Below the pieces are notes generated by a model, which ran no database searches, was not told the DNA's origin, and saw nothing but the letters and a program-made list of their open reading frames with translations. From assembly GCA_964556705.1 (NCBI GenBank), contig CAZKXX010000099.1, forward strand, positions 1-13,884: 13,884 nt of DNA. The letters are read 5' to 3'. This DNA is from CAZKXX01 sp964556705 (GTDB lineage Bacteria; Acidobacteriota; Terriglobia; UBA7540). Shown one piece after another: positions 1 to 6,088 of this stretch; position 1 is the first letter of the stretch, and every line of letters starts with the position of its first letter. The position numbers were made by a program, and so were the translations under genes.

Positions 1-2
1 AG

Positions 3-629
3 TCGGAGTCGGGCGATTTCGTCTTGACCGTCCACGGACAGGGGTTCACTCCCAATTCTCAGGTGGAGTTCGGGACTGCGCCGCGGTCCACGCAGATTGA
101 GGATTCGACACGACTCGTCGCGCAAATCCTCGCTGCAGATGTTACATCGAGCGGCAGTGTCCCGGTTCGAGTGCGCGAAGGAGATTTCACCAGCCGGGAT
201 GCGACTTTTTCAATCGTTCCACGTCTCAGCGCCAGCGAAGTGCCGGCGGTGGGTGGAGTGGAAACCGTGGGCGTGGATGTTGACGTGACTCCCGCTGCTT
301 CTTCCAGCCTCACGCTCCTGGCGGTGGGCGTGGGGACGACGGCGGGGGCCACGGGCGTCAAACTCTTGCGGGGAGAAACGGTCCGCTTGCTCCTTGTCGG
401 CCCCGGACTTCTGCCGGGCATCCACGTTTCGGTCAGCGGGCCGGCGGCGGACTGCGAAGTGACTCAGCCCGTCGCGGCCGACTTCGTAACGGCGAGCGAC
501 GGCACCCCCGCCGTGCGCGTTTGGCTGAGTGTGAGCCCCACGGCTCCGGTCGGCGTCCGGAACATTATGGTTGCGAATGTGGACGGCGAGCGCGCCGTCT
601 TTGTGGGCGGAATCGAGGTGGCGCCTTGA
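3..629 (+). CDS. Surface/secreted IPT/TIG-type repeat protein, 5'-truncated
   Basis: The reading frame is open to the left edge of the window, so the true start lies outside and a TTG at base 24 is only an internal codon. The visible 208 residues hold two beta-rich modules. The first contains the pattern LTVHGQGFTPNSQVEFG followed by a T-R-L-V-A stretch, the usual signature of an IPT/TIG immunoglobulin-like domain. The second, around visible residues 105-208, has a similar G-x-G-L-x-P-G pattern and ends in a V-G-V-R-N type strand. Such domains are common in bacterial surface and adhesion proteins. Function beyond a structural or binding role cannot be said. The stop codon overlaps the TTG start of the next gene, so the two are probably co-transcribed and translationally coupled. 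No signal peptide is visible because the N-terminus is missing. Confidence 0.8.
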   Translation, partial: SESGDFVLTVHGQGFTPNSQVEFGTAPRSTQIEDSTRLVAQILAADVTSSGSVPVRVREGDFTSRDATFSIVPRLSASEVPAVGGVETVGVDVDVTPAASSSLTLLAVGVGTTAGATGVKLLRGETVRLLLVGPGLLPGIHVSVSGPAADCEVTQPVAADFVTASDGTPAVRVWLSVSPTAPVGVRNIMVANVDGERAVFVGGIEVAP

Positions 630-1501
630 CCGGCATTTCACTCCGGATTGCTCACACGGCAGGCTGGCTGTTGCTGGCGCTTTGGCTGGCCGGCTCGGCG
701 GCGCGCGCCACCACGCTCGTGGCGCTCAGTCTTGAGCAGCTCGTCCAGGCTTCAAGCGTTATTGTGCGGGCGCGCGTCGTGAGCCGTGAATCGAGATGGA
801 CCGATGACCGGCGCGGCATCGTGACGCTGACAACCCTGCAAGTTGAAAGCGCGGAGAAGGGAACACCCACCTACAAACTTGTCCTCGAACAACCCGGCGG
901 CCAAGCGGGGAATGTCCGCCTGCGGGTAAGCGGAACGGCGCTTTTGGAGCCGGGGACCAGCTACTTCCTTTTCCTGGAGCCCGCTGCGGACCCCTCCCGG
1001 CTCCAGCCGGTCGGGCTGATGCAGGGTGTCTATCCAGTTGTCCGGGACGCCCACACAGGGGAAGAACGTGTCCCCCTTCCTTTTGGCAGGCGGTTTCGTG
1101 AGGGGGGAAAGGCACAGCACACCTCTCAGACCTCTCCTCCTTCGATTCCGGCCCGCGAATTCCGGCGGGCCATCGCCGTGGCCGCCGCGAAGCCCCTAAC
1201 GGTGCCTGCGGGAGTCCGGATTCCCGCCGTGGTGACGTCCGCGGTGCCGTTGCAAGGCCGTCGTGTGCGCCTCGCGGCGGTGACCACCGCCGACGTGTTT
1301 CCGCATCGCCGGGCGGTGATCCCGCGGGGAAGCCGGTTGGCGGGATGGGCAGTTCGCCGCGGTGAGCACTGGGAAGTTGACTGGGACTCTGTCACCGTCC
1401 GAGGGTCGAGATCGGCCCTGGCCGCGCGAAGCCGTGTGCCGGAGAAAAGTGATTGGAAAAATGTCCGGATCGTCGCGGAAGTGAATTCAGAGCGCCGATG
1501 A
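626..1501 (+). CDS. Exported protein of unknown function, between a TIG protein and a matrixin
   Basis: The chosen start is the TTG at 626, not the farther upstream ATG of the same frame. It is preceded at 5-base spacing by GAGGTG (615-620), it overlaps the previous stop, and it places a clean signal peptide at the N-terminus: an R-I-A-H-T-A-G-W start, a leucine/alanine core at residues 14-23, and cleavage expected after A-R-A at residue 28. The 291-residue product then begins T-T-L-V-A-L-S-L-E-Q-L with a V-x-V-R-A-R-V-V strand, a V-E-S-A-E-K-G motif and a G-x-x-Y-F-L-F-L-E-P strand. From memory this resembles a recurring family of exported proteins found beside matrixin-like proteases, but I know no assigned function or name. 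The C-terminal third is Arg/Val/Ala rich, without a recognisable domain. It is the middle gene of a three-gene overlapping operon. Confidence 0.8.
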   Translation: MTGISLRIAHTAGWLLLALWLAGSAARATTLVALSLEQLVQASSVIVRARVVSRESRWTDDRRGIVTLTTLQVESAEKGTPTYKLVLEQPGGQAGNVRLRVSGTALLEPGTSYFLFLEPAADPSRLQPVGLMQGVYPVVRDAHTGEERVPLPFGRRFREGGKAQHTSQTSPPSIPAREFRRAIAVAAAKPLTVPAGVRIPAVVTSAVPLQGRRVRLAAVTTADVFPHRRAVIPRGSRLAGWAVRRGEHWEVDWDSVTVRGSRSALAARSRVPEKSDWKNVRIVAEVNSERR

Positions 1502-2553
1502 ACAAGCCGTCGAGACGCTTTCGGCCGGGACCCGCGGTGGGCGCACTCGCCGCGCTGCTGAGTGCGACGTTCGCCCTGGCGGCGTTCGGCTACATGCCCT
1601 TTCTCGAACGAGTCAACAGCGTCGTCCTTTCGCCGCGCTGGAACCACGCGCAGGTGGCATGGAGTTTCTATCCGCAGGTGGGGTCGAACGTGGATACGAG
1701 CGGAGGGCCGGACGTGGCGACGGCGCTCACCGAGGGGGTGCGCCAGTGGCCGGAAACGCCGCTGGTGAGCGAGCGATTGAACGTGTTGGCGGTCGAGCGC
1801 GGCGCGGACTCGAGCACGAGCGACCCGAACGCGCAGGACTGCGTCAACGTCATCACGCTGGCGCCTTCTTCGAGTGTCAGCATTCCGACGGGCGCGGTGG
1901 CGTTTGCGCGCGTGGCCGTCATCACCGCGGCGCCCGGGCAGAGCGGCCCTCCCTTCACTTACGGCGTGTGCGGCGGAATTACCTCCGACCTTCCCGCCGT
2001 GATTTTCGACGCCGACATTGTCTTCAATCCGCAGCAGCTTTTTTCGACCGCCTGGCCGCCGCCGGCGGGGCGGTTTGACGTGCAGTCGGTCGCCACCCAC
2101 GAATTCGGCCACGCGCTGGGTCTCGACCACAACGGCATCGCGCGCAGCATGATGTATCCCTTCGGGAAAAGCGGCCCGGACCAGTTGAGAGAACTCCGGC
2201 CGGACGACGCCGCGGGAGTCGCCTTCCTGTATCCCGCTCCGGAGTTTTCCGGGAGCACGGCCGTCCTTTCCGGTCACGTGCGGCTGAGCGGGCAGGGTGT
2301 TTTCGCTTCCCACGTCGTCGCGGTCAGCATCTCGACCGGCGAGCCTGTCCTCGACGGCTTGACAGCACCAGACGGGAGTTTCGGATTGGTTGGGGTCCCA
2401 CCCGGCCGCTACCACCTCTTTGCGGCCCCGCTCACAGGCCCGTATACGCTTGAGAATTTCTCCGGATGGGTCTGCGGCTACGCGTCCGATCCCAGCTTGT
2501 GTCTCGGTATTCCCGAAAATCCCACCGACTACACCGCGACATTCTTTGAGTAG
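1498..2553 (+). CDS. Secreted matrixin-like zinc metalloprotease with C-terminal beta-sandwich
   Basis: The ATG at 1498 overlaps the previous stop (ATGA) and there is no good Shine-Dalgarno sequence, so translation is probably coupled. The 351-residue product starts with a basic stretch and a hydrophobic core (residues about 13-30), a signal peptide. The zinc-binding motif HEFGHALGLDH lies at residues 201-211, with metal ligands H201, H205 and H211 and catalytic E202. A downstream S-M-M-Y-P (217-221) supplies the Met-turn. This is the metzincin/matrixin pattern (M10-like), and all key residues are present, so an active secreted endopeptidase is likely. A C-terminal module from about residue 257 (SGHVRLSGQGVFASHVVAV, then a D-G-S-F-G-L-V-G-V-P-P-G-R-Y turn) looks like a carboxypeptidase-regulatory or Cna-B-type beta-sandwich. 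The substrate is unknown. It is the last gene of its operon and converges on a minus-strand gene. Confidence 0.9.
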   Translation: MNKPSRRFRPGPAVGALAALLSATFALAAFGYMPFLERVNSVVLSPRWNHAQVAWSFYPQVGSNVDTSGGPDVATALTEGVRQWPETPLVSERLNVLAVERGADSSTSDPNAQDCVNVITLAPSSSVSIPTGAVAFARVAVITAAPGQSGPPFTYGVCGGITSDLPAVIFDADIVFNPQQLFSTAWPPPAGRFDVQSVATHEFGHALGLDHNGIARSMMYPFGKSGPDQLRELRPDDAAGVAFLYPAPEFSGSTAVLSGHVRLSGQGVFASHVVAVSISTGEPVLDGLTAPDGSFGLVGVPPGRYHLFAAPLTGPYTLENFSGWVCGYASDPSLCLGIPENPTDYTATFFE

Positions 2554-2573
2554 GGACGATCGCTCAAGGGCAG

Positions 2574-2602
2574 AAAAAAGGTCGAAAGGCTTGGCCCCGA
2601 CC
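2574..2602 (-). terminator. Intrinsic terminator for the minus-strand MEDS-like gene
   Basis: Read on the minus strand, the stem GGTCG pairs with CGACC (five pairs), and an inner GGC pairs with GCC around a CAA loop. The hairpin is followed directly by TTTTTT (bases 2579-2574). It starts four bases after the stop codon of the minus-strand gene. On the plus strand the hairpin is preceded, not followed, by the T-complement, so it serves mainly the minus strand. Confidence 0.75.
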
Positions 2603-2605
2603 GCG

Positions 2606-3139
2606 TCAGGCTGAGCCGCGGCCGGCCCGGGCGGCGCGGCGATGGTCCGCGACCATGGCGAGAAGAGCGGAGCGCTCGATCTTTTCGCACTGAACGGTGC
2701 ACAGCGAAAGGTCGGTCAGCGAGCGGACGAACTCGTGCACGCGGCGCTGATAGTCGAGCAGCGTGGCTGGCGGGGCGCCATTAGCGTAGGCCCAGGACCA
2801 GTCGGAGACCCAGCGCAGAACCGACATTTGCCGTTTCAGGGGTCCGCGCTGGAGAATTTCTCCCGGAGAGGTCAGTTGGCCGAGGCAATCGGGTGCGGTG
2901 AGGAAAACCAGACGGCCGTTGCGCAGCATCGCTTCAGCTTTCACACCGTTTTCCGTCAGCCGGCGCGCGATTTCCTTCAGACAATTGGGGTCAGCCATCA
3001 CGACGACTTGCTGGCCGATTTCGAGTCCGGCGATGGCGAAATCGAGAATCTCCGCCGCCGCTTCGTCCTTTCGAACGACCAGTCGGCAGGTCGTCCCGTT
3101 GGCGTGAAGCTTTGCGGGCAGGTTCGCTTCCTCAGGCAT
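2606..3139 (-). CDS. MEDS-domain-like sensory protein (stand-alone)
   Basis: The 177-residue product (from the ATG at 3139) matches the pattern of MEDS (methanogen/methylotroph DcmR sensory) domains. It has an early strand T-C-R-L-V-V, then D-E-A-A-A-E-I-L-D-F-A-I-A-G-L-E-I-G-Q-Q-V-V-V-M-A-D, an N-G-V-K-A-E-A-M-L-R-N-G-R-L-V-F-L-T segment, a W-V-S-D-W-S-W-A segment and a late L-L-D-Y-Q-R-R-V-H-E-F. The usual opening H-x-x-x-x-Y of the family appears to be missing, so this is a divergent member. There is no HTH or kinase domain. MEDS domains are thought to sense small ligands or modulate signalling partners. The start is uncertain: an ATG at 3214 would add 25 residues, but that stretch contains a promoter-like site and reads like untranslated leader. 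Neither start has a strong ribosome binding site. Confidence 0.7.
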   Translation of the reverse strand: MPEEANLPAKLHANGTTCRLVVRKDEAAAEILDFAIAGLEIGQQVVVMADPNCLKEIARRLTENGVKAEAMLRNGRLVFLTAPDCLGQLTSPGEILQRGPLKRQMSVLRWVSDWSWAYANGAPPATLLDYQRRVHEFVRSLTDLSLCTVQCEKIERSALLAMVADHRRAARAGRGSA

Positions 3140-3152
3140 AGGTGTACCCAAT

Positions 3153-3181
3153 ATGTTCGCGGATTCCGCTCGGCGTGTCAA
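3153..3181 (-). promoter_or_regulatory. Possible sigma-70-type promoter for the MEDS-like gene
   Basis: On the minus strand a perfect TTGACA (3181-3176) is followed after 17 bases by GAACAT (3158-3153), which matches only three of six -10 positions. It sits 14 bases before the ATG at 3139. The TTGACA also forms one arm of a TGTCAAC/GTTGACA inverted repeat with bases 3207-3213. The evidence is weak, but the site supports the shorter start of the downstream gene. Confidence 0.3.
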
Positions 3182-3241
3182 CCGCAGTTCTGTCCGCCGA
3201 GAAGGCGTTGACATCCTGTCGTTTACGCCCTGCGCCGCATT

Positions 3242-3727
3242 TCAGGGCTGCTCGAGCTTCACAGTGAAACTCGGATTGCAGTCTGCCTCCGGGTCATGGA
3301 CCAAGAGTTGGACTGCGTCCGTGCTCCGGATGCGAAACTCAAGCGGTTTCTTGGCCCGATTCGGCAGGCCTTCGAAGCGAGCTCTGCCGTCGCTGTTCGT
3401 TCCCACTTCCAATTCGGATTTCCGTTTCCCCATGAAGCCGTAGCGGATGAGGACGTGAATCTTGGCGTCGAAAAGGGGCTTCCCCTCGGCGTCGGTCACC
3501 GTGAAATCGGCCGTGCACGGCCCCAAATCGCCGCGAATCACGGGGACGGCAGGCGGCTCTTGTTCCTGTGCGAAGACCGGCGTTGGAGTCGCAATCGCCA
3601 AGACCAGGACGAATGCCGCAGCGAATCGGCTCGTCCAAACCCCGGGCTGCAATCCCAGGCCCGCTGCGAACCGCAAGGGATTCGCGGCGTTGGCCGGGCC
3701 GACCTGGCTCCGAAGATCAGAACGCAT
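3242..3727 (-). CDS. Small exported protein of unknown function
   Basis: The start is the ATG at 3727, preceded by AGGAGG (3740-3735) at 7-base spacing, one of the best ribosome binding sites in the window; a TTG two codons upstream is less likely. The 161-residue product has a long N-region, then a hydrophobic stretch F-A-A-A-F-V-L-V-L-A-I-A (about 35-46) and a likely signal-peptidase site after V-F-A at residue 53. The mature part carries D-L-G-P-C-T-A-D-F-T-V-T-D-A-E-G-K-P-L-F-D-A and later N-S-D-G-R-A-R-F-E-G-L-P, the pattern of a small carboxypeptidase-regulatory-like or transthyretin-like beta-sandwich. Two cysteines (C71 in G-P-C-T and one in A-D-C-N-P near the C-terminus) could form a disulfide. 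It lies upstream of the MEDS-like gene on the same strand. Confidence 0.8.
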   Translation of the reverse strand: MRSDLRSQVGPANAANPLRFAAGLGLQPGVWTSRFAAAFVLVLAIATPTPVFAQEQEPPAVPVIRGDLGPCTADFTVTDAEGKPLFDAKIHVLIRYGFMGKRKSELEVGTNSDGRARFEGLPNRAKKPLEFRIRSTDAVQLLVHDPEADCNPSFTVKLEQP

Positions 3728-3875
3728 CGCCAATCCTCCTCGTCAGAAGCTCAATCCGTCGTTCCAGCAACTCCCTGCGGGCGCCCCGGTTTTCTGCTCC
3801 GGCGCTGCGTCCCACGCCCGTCACCCTGCCTGCGCCGAGTCGGCGCCGCTCCCCGCGATGGGCCCTGTACATCTC

Positions 3876-3905
3876 AAAATACCAGAAACCCCTACGGGGT
3901 TGCAA
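3876..3905 (-). promoter_or_regulatory. Promoter-like site for the small exported gene, overlapping a palindrome
   Basis: On the minus strand TTGCAA (3905-3900) is followed after 18 bases by TATTTT (3881-3876). Each box matches four of six consensus positions. The spacer contains the perfect inverted repeat AACCCC-TAC-GGGGTT (3887-3901), placed where a repressor would block RNA polymerase. The predicted start would leave a leader of about 140 bases before the ATG at 3727. Confidence 0.4.
3887..3901. repeat. Perfect inverted repeat AACCCC-TAC-GGGGTT, operator-like
   Basis: Six-base arms with a three-base centre lie in the divergent region between the minus-strand exported gene and the plus-strand small ORF. 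There is no T-run on either side, so a terminator is unlikely and a protein-binding site is more plausible. Confidence 0.45.
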
Positions 3906-4005
3906 ACTTCCGCAGAATTTCGGGACGGGATGAAACTCATCCGGAACTCGCTTTTCGGGCGCGGAGGGCATACGATTTATGGACCCCTTGCGGGAGGAAC
4001 GGCCG

Positions 4006-4137
4006 ATGCGCAATGACCCTGGAGAATTCGACTGGACCGGACTGGAACCAATCCGCGACGCGCTCGACCCCGCGCTCGCCGACGAGCAGGAGGAAGAAGA
4101 AAGCGAAGAGTCAGATGATCCCTCCGAATCTTCCTGA
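4006..4137 (+). CDS. Very small acidic protein (43 residues), hypothetical
   Basis: The ATG at 4006 follows GGGAGGA (3992-3998) at 7-base spacing, which is a strong ribosome binding site. The frame encodes 43 residues: an N-terminal part with D-W-T-G-L-E-P-I-R-D-A-L-D-P-A-L that can form a helix, then a run of Glu, Asp and Ser (D-E-Q-E-E-E-E-S-E-E-S-D-D). An in-frame ATG at 3979 with GGAGGG ten bases upstream would add nine residues. I do not recognise a family. Its acidity and lack of a signal peptide fit a small cytoplasmic binding or regulatory protein, but this is a guess. It could be a chance ORF. The good ribosome binding site and the absence of a competing gene in this interval favour a real gene. 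Confidence 0.5.
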   Translation: MRNDPGEFDWTGLEPIRDALDPALADEQEEEESEESDDPSESS

Positions 4138-4187
4138 CGTCGGCTTGCCGGCGAATCCGGCGCGATTTCGGCTCTGACGGGCGAGCG

Positions 4188-4202
4188 GGGCGTTCGACGC
4201 CC
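4188..4202. repeat. GC-rich hairpin after the small acidic ORF
   Basis: GGGCGT-TCG-ACGCCC is a perfect six-pair stem with a three-base loop, 50 bases after the small ORF's stop. No T-run follows, so it is not a canonical intrinsic terminator. It may still help end or stabilise the transcript. Confidence 0.4.
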
Positions 4203-4215
4203 GGCAGTGGTCAGG

Positions 4216-4278
4216 CTGAGACGATTCCGGGTCGCGGTATCTCCGTCTCAGACAGCACCGGGCGGCTGAGACGCCGCC
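4216..4278. promoter_or_regulatory. Three copies of CTGAGACG able to form alternative hairpins
   Basis: CTGAGACG occurs at 4216-4223 and again at 4266-4273, with its exact reverse complement CGTCTCAG between them at 4244-4251. The middle copy can pair with the left one (eight pairs, 20-base loop) or with the right one (eight pairs, 14-base loop), but not with both. The right copy also lies in a separate perfect stem GGCGGC-TGAGAC-GCCGCC (4261-4278). The element lies upstream of the promoter-like site for the sigma gene, so it may be a binding site cluster, a fold in the upstream transcript or a leader if transcription starts earlier. Confidence 0.5.
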
Positions 4279-4303
4279 TGTATGGCAGAGTACTCATTCG
4301 GAG

Positions 4304-4332
4304 TTGAACCCAAACTTAGAGTCAAATAGACT
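4304..4332 (+). promoter_or_regulatory. Promoter-like site for the sigma/anti-sigma/CHAT unit
   Basis: TTGAAC (4304-4309) and TAGACT (4327-4332) are separated by exactly 17 bases, with four of six matches in each box. The surrounding bases are locally A/T-rich compared with the rest of the window. Transcription would start near 4339, about 65 bases before the proposed TTG start of the sigma gene. Confidence 0.5.
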
Positions 4333-4403
4333 ATGCCCGGCGAACCTACCATTCCAGGGTGGCGGCTGAAATCCCTCGGCCGGGCTGCCGCCGAGGAAAC
4401 ACC

Positions 4404-5199
4404 TTGGCTTTGGATGACGACCGAACCCGACTGCTCCTCGGGCAATTCCATTCGCCCGAAGCCGGCCAGGCTTGGGCGGACTTCCTCGAACTCTATTCAC
4501 CCCTCATCCTTCGAGTGATTCGTTCGCTTGAACGCGACCCGGATACCGTTGCCGATTGCTACCTCCACGTCTGTGAAATNNNNNNNNNNAATGCTCTGCC
4601 GCGACCAGTTCCGGCGACTGCGGCGTTTCCAGGCAGGAGGGCGGGCGAGTTTCCAGACCTGGCTTTGCGTGGTGGTTCGCAACCTGAGCTTGGACCGGCT
4701 GCGGCGAACACACGGGCGCGAGCGGCTGTTCAAGACCGTCGCCCGACTGCCGAGCCTTGAGCGGGAACTCTTCGCGGCAATTCGGCAATTCGGTTCAAGC
4801 GCGGGCGAGGCGATTTCGACGGTTCGGTCGAGACATCCTGACCTCACGGGCCGGCAGATTGAGGAATCACACGATCACCTTCTCAAATCGCTCACTCCCC
4901 GGCAGATCGAGCGGCTGACCCGCTCCGAAGAATCAAAGGCCGCGGCCGACCCGGCCACCGAGCAGATTCCCGACTGTGGACCCAGCCCGGAAGAACAGGC
5001 CGTGGCGCGCGACCTTCACGCTCGGCTGGAAAAAGCAGTGCTTGGTCTGGACAATTACGACCGCCTGCTGATTCAACTACGCTTCGAACAGGGTTTGACG
5101 CTGGAGCAGACCGCCAGGATTCTGGGCCTCGGCGATGCCCAGACGGCCGACCGGCGTCTCCGATCCGTCCTGGCTCGCTTGCGAAAAGAAATAGGCTGA
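4404..5199 (+). CDS. ECF-like RNA polymerase sigma factor, interrupted in the assembly by an N run
   Basis: The left part uses one frame up to base 4579 and the right part another from 4591. The N run (4580-4589) separates them. Merging the shared AAT on both sides gives V-C-E-M-L-C-R-D in one frame and a 260-residue protein. Residues about 24-97 match sigma region 2: W-A-D-F-L-E-L-Y-S-P-L-I, then F-R-R-L-R-R-F, G-R-A-S-F-Q-T-W-L and V-V-R-N-L-S-L-D. Residues about 198-260 match region 4, with L-T-L-E-Q-T-A-R-I-L-G-L as the DNA-binding helices. Between them lies an unusually long segment of about 100 residues, so it is larger than typical ECF factors (about 170-200). The start is TTG 4404 with GAGGAA at 5-base spacing; GTG 4359 is the alternative. 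The anti-sigma gene follows. Confidence 0.82.
4580..4589. other. Assembly gap (10 Ns) inside the sigma gene
   Basis: A run of exactly ten Ns is a common scaffolder placeholder, not a measured length. The left flank ends in AAAT and the right flank starts AATG. Collapsing the shared AAT and deleting the Ns restores an uninterrupted sigma-factor frame, so probably no sequence is missing. Confidence 0.85.
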
Positions 5200-5290
5200 A
5201 GGGAGCGGAAAAATACCTCGGCTGTCCGTGTATTGAAAGTAGGAAATCGAAATAGCTCCCGCGAAAGGGCGACGACGCGTGGGGGACAGC

Positions 5291-6064
5291 ATGATCGGAA
5301 GAATTTGGATTCGACTCTTCGGCGGGCAGTCAGCGGCAAGGCGCGGGTGGCTCTGCCCTGACGAAACCGACCTCGCAGCCTTTGTTGACGCACAGGTTGA
5401 CGAAAAGGCCCGAGAGCGCATGGTGCGGCATTTGGCGGACTGCCGTTTCTGTTACGAACAGGTTGCCGCCGCAATCAGCTTGAAATCGGATGCGGGGCCG
5501 GCGGTCGAGGTCCCACGGGAGTTGCTGGTCCGCGCGCGAGCGCTGGCAGAATCGGCTCAGCGCAGGCAGGGCGTCCCCGCGCTTCGCTGGGGAGCGATTG
5601 CCGCCGTCACGGCCTCGATTGCGGTTATCGTCGCGGTGACTTCCCGGCAGCCGGAATTTCAGCAAACGCTGCCGCAGGTTGAACCGTCAGGTTCTGCTGC
5701 CGTTGAGCCCGCGCCTGCGGAGCCGCCTTCGGCGCCGCCCGCGGCACGCACCCTCCGCAGTATCCCGAGGGGGGGTGTTGCGCCGCGGTTGATCTTCCCC
5801 CGCGAGGGGGAAGTGATTAATCCCCAAGCCGTGGAGTTTCGATGGAAACCCGTGCCCGGCGCGCTTTCCTACGACATTCGCGTGGTCACCGAGGAAGGAA
5901 ACTTGGTCTGGGAAGGGCAGGCCGAGGACGCGCATGCGGACTTGCCTCCGGACTTCCGTCTGACTCCCGGGGAATCCTACTTTGTCCGGATTCGCGCTTT
6001 ACTGGCGGACGGTCAGGCGGTCACGTCACGCGCAGTGGGCTTCAAGGTCAAAGGCGACACTTAA
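5291..6064 (+). CDS. Membrane anti-sigma factor with zinc-finger and FN3-like outer domain
   Basis: The 257-residue product (ATG 5291, with GGGGGA four bases upstream; GTG 5279 is an alternative) has three parts. Residues about 20-60 form a putative anti-sigma zinc finger (zf-HC2 type) with C22, H47, C51 and C54 in the H-x3-C-x2-C pattern. Residues about 100-118 (W-G-A-I-A-A-V-T-A-S-I-A-V-I-V-A-V-T-S) form one membrane-spanning helix. A Pro/Ala-rich linker follows (about 130-155), then a domain with F-R-W-K-P-V-P-G-A-L-S-Y-D-I-R-V and G-E-S-Y-F-V-R-I-R-A-L that looks like a fibronectin type III fold outside the cytoplasm. By family knowledge the zinc-finger part holds the partner sigma factor at the membrane. 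Its place directly after the sigma gene and 24 bases before the CHAT gene makes the pairing likely. Confidence 0.85.
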   Translation: MIGRIWIRLFGGQSAARRGWLCPDETDLAAFVDAQVDEKARERMVRHLADCRFCYEQVAAAISLKSDAGPAVEVPRELLVRARALAESAQRRQGVPALRWGAIAAVTASIAVIVAVTSRQPEFQQTLPQVEPSGSAAVEPAPAEPPSAPPAARTLRSIPRGGVAPRLIFPREGEVINPQAVEFRWKPVPGALSYDIRVVTEEGNLVWEGQAEDAHADLPPDFRLTPGESYFVRIRALLADGQAVTSRAVGFKVKGDT

Positions 6065-6088
6065 AGGGAACTGCCCCGAGGTCCGGCT

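Noticed and set aside
1126..2415. 429-codon open frame on the minus strand
   Set aside because: It is antisense to the matrixin and its upstream neighbour, is very rich in Arg and His as expected of a shadow frame, and spans two genes with clear signal peptides.
3717..4013. 98-codon minus-strand frame overlapping the small exported gene's start
   Set aside because: Its stop overlaps the downstream start and its C-terminus looks slightly protein-like (R-R-E-L-L-E-R-R-I-E-L-L), but it has no clear ribosome binding site, is Arg-rich, and crosses a promoter-like site and palindrome.
3296..4177. 293-codon plus-strand frame
   Set aside because: It runs antisense across the exported minus-strand gene and through the control region, and its composition is that of a shadow frame. 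The small acidic ORF in another frame explains the end of this interval better.
4359..4403. GTG start giving a longer sigma factor
   Set aside because: It is possible, but the TTG at 4404 has GAGGAA at good spacing and the extra residues (P-R-P-G-C-R-R-G) do not look like sigma-factor sequence.
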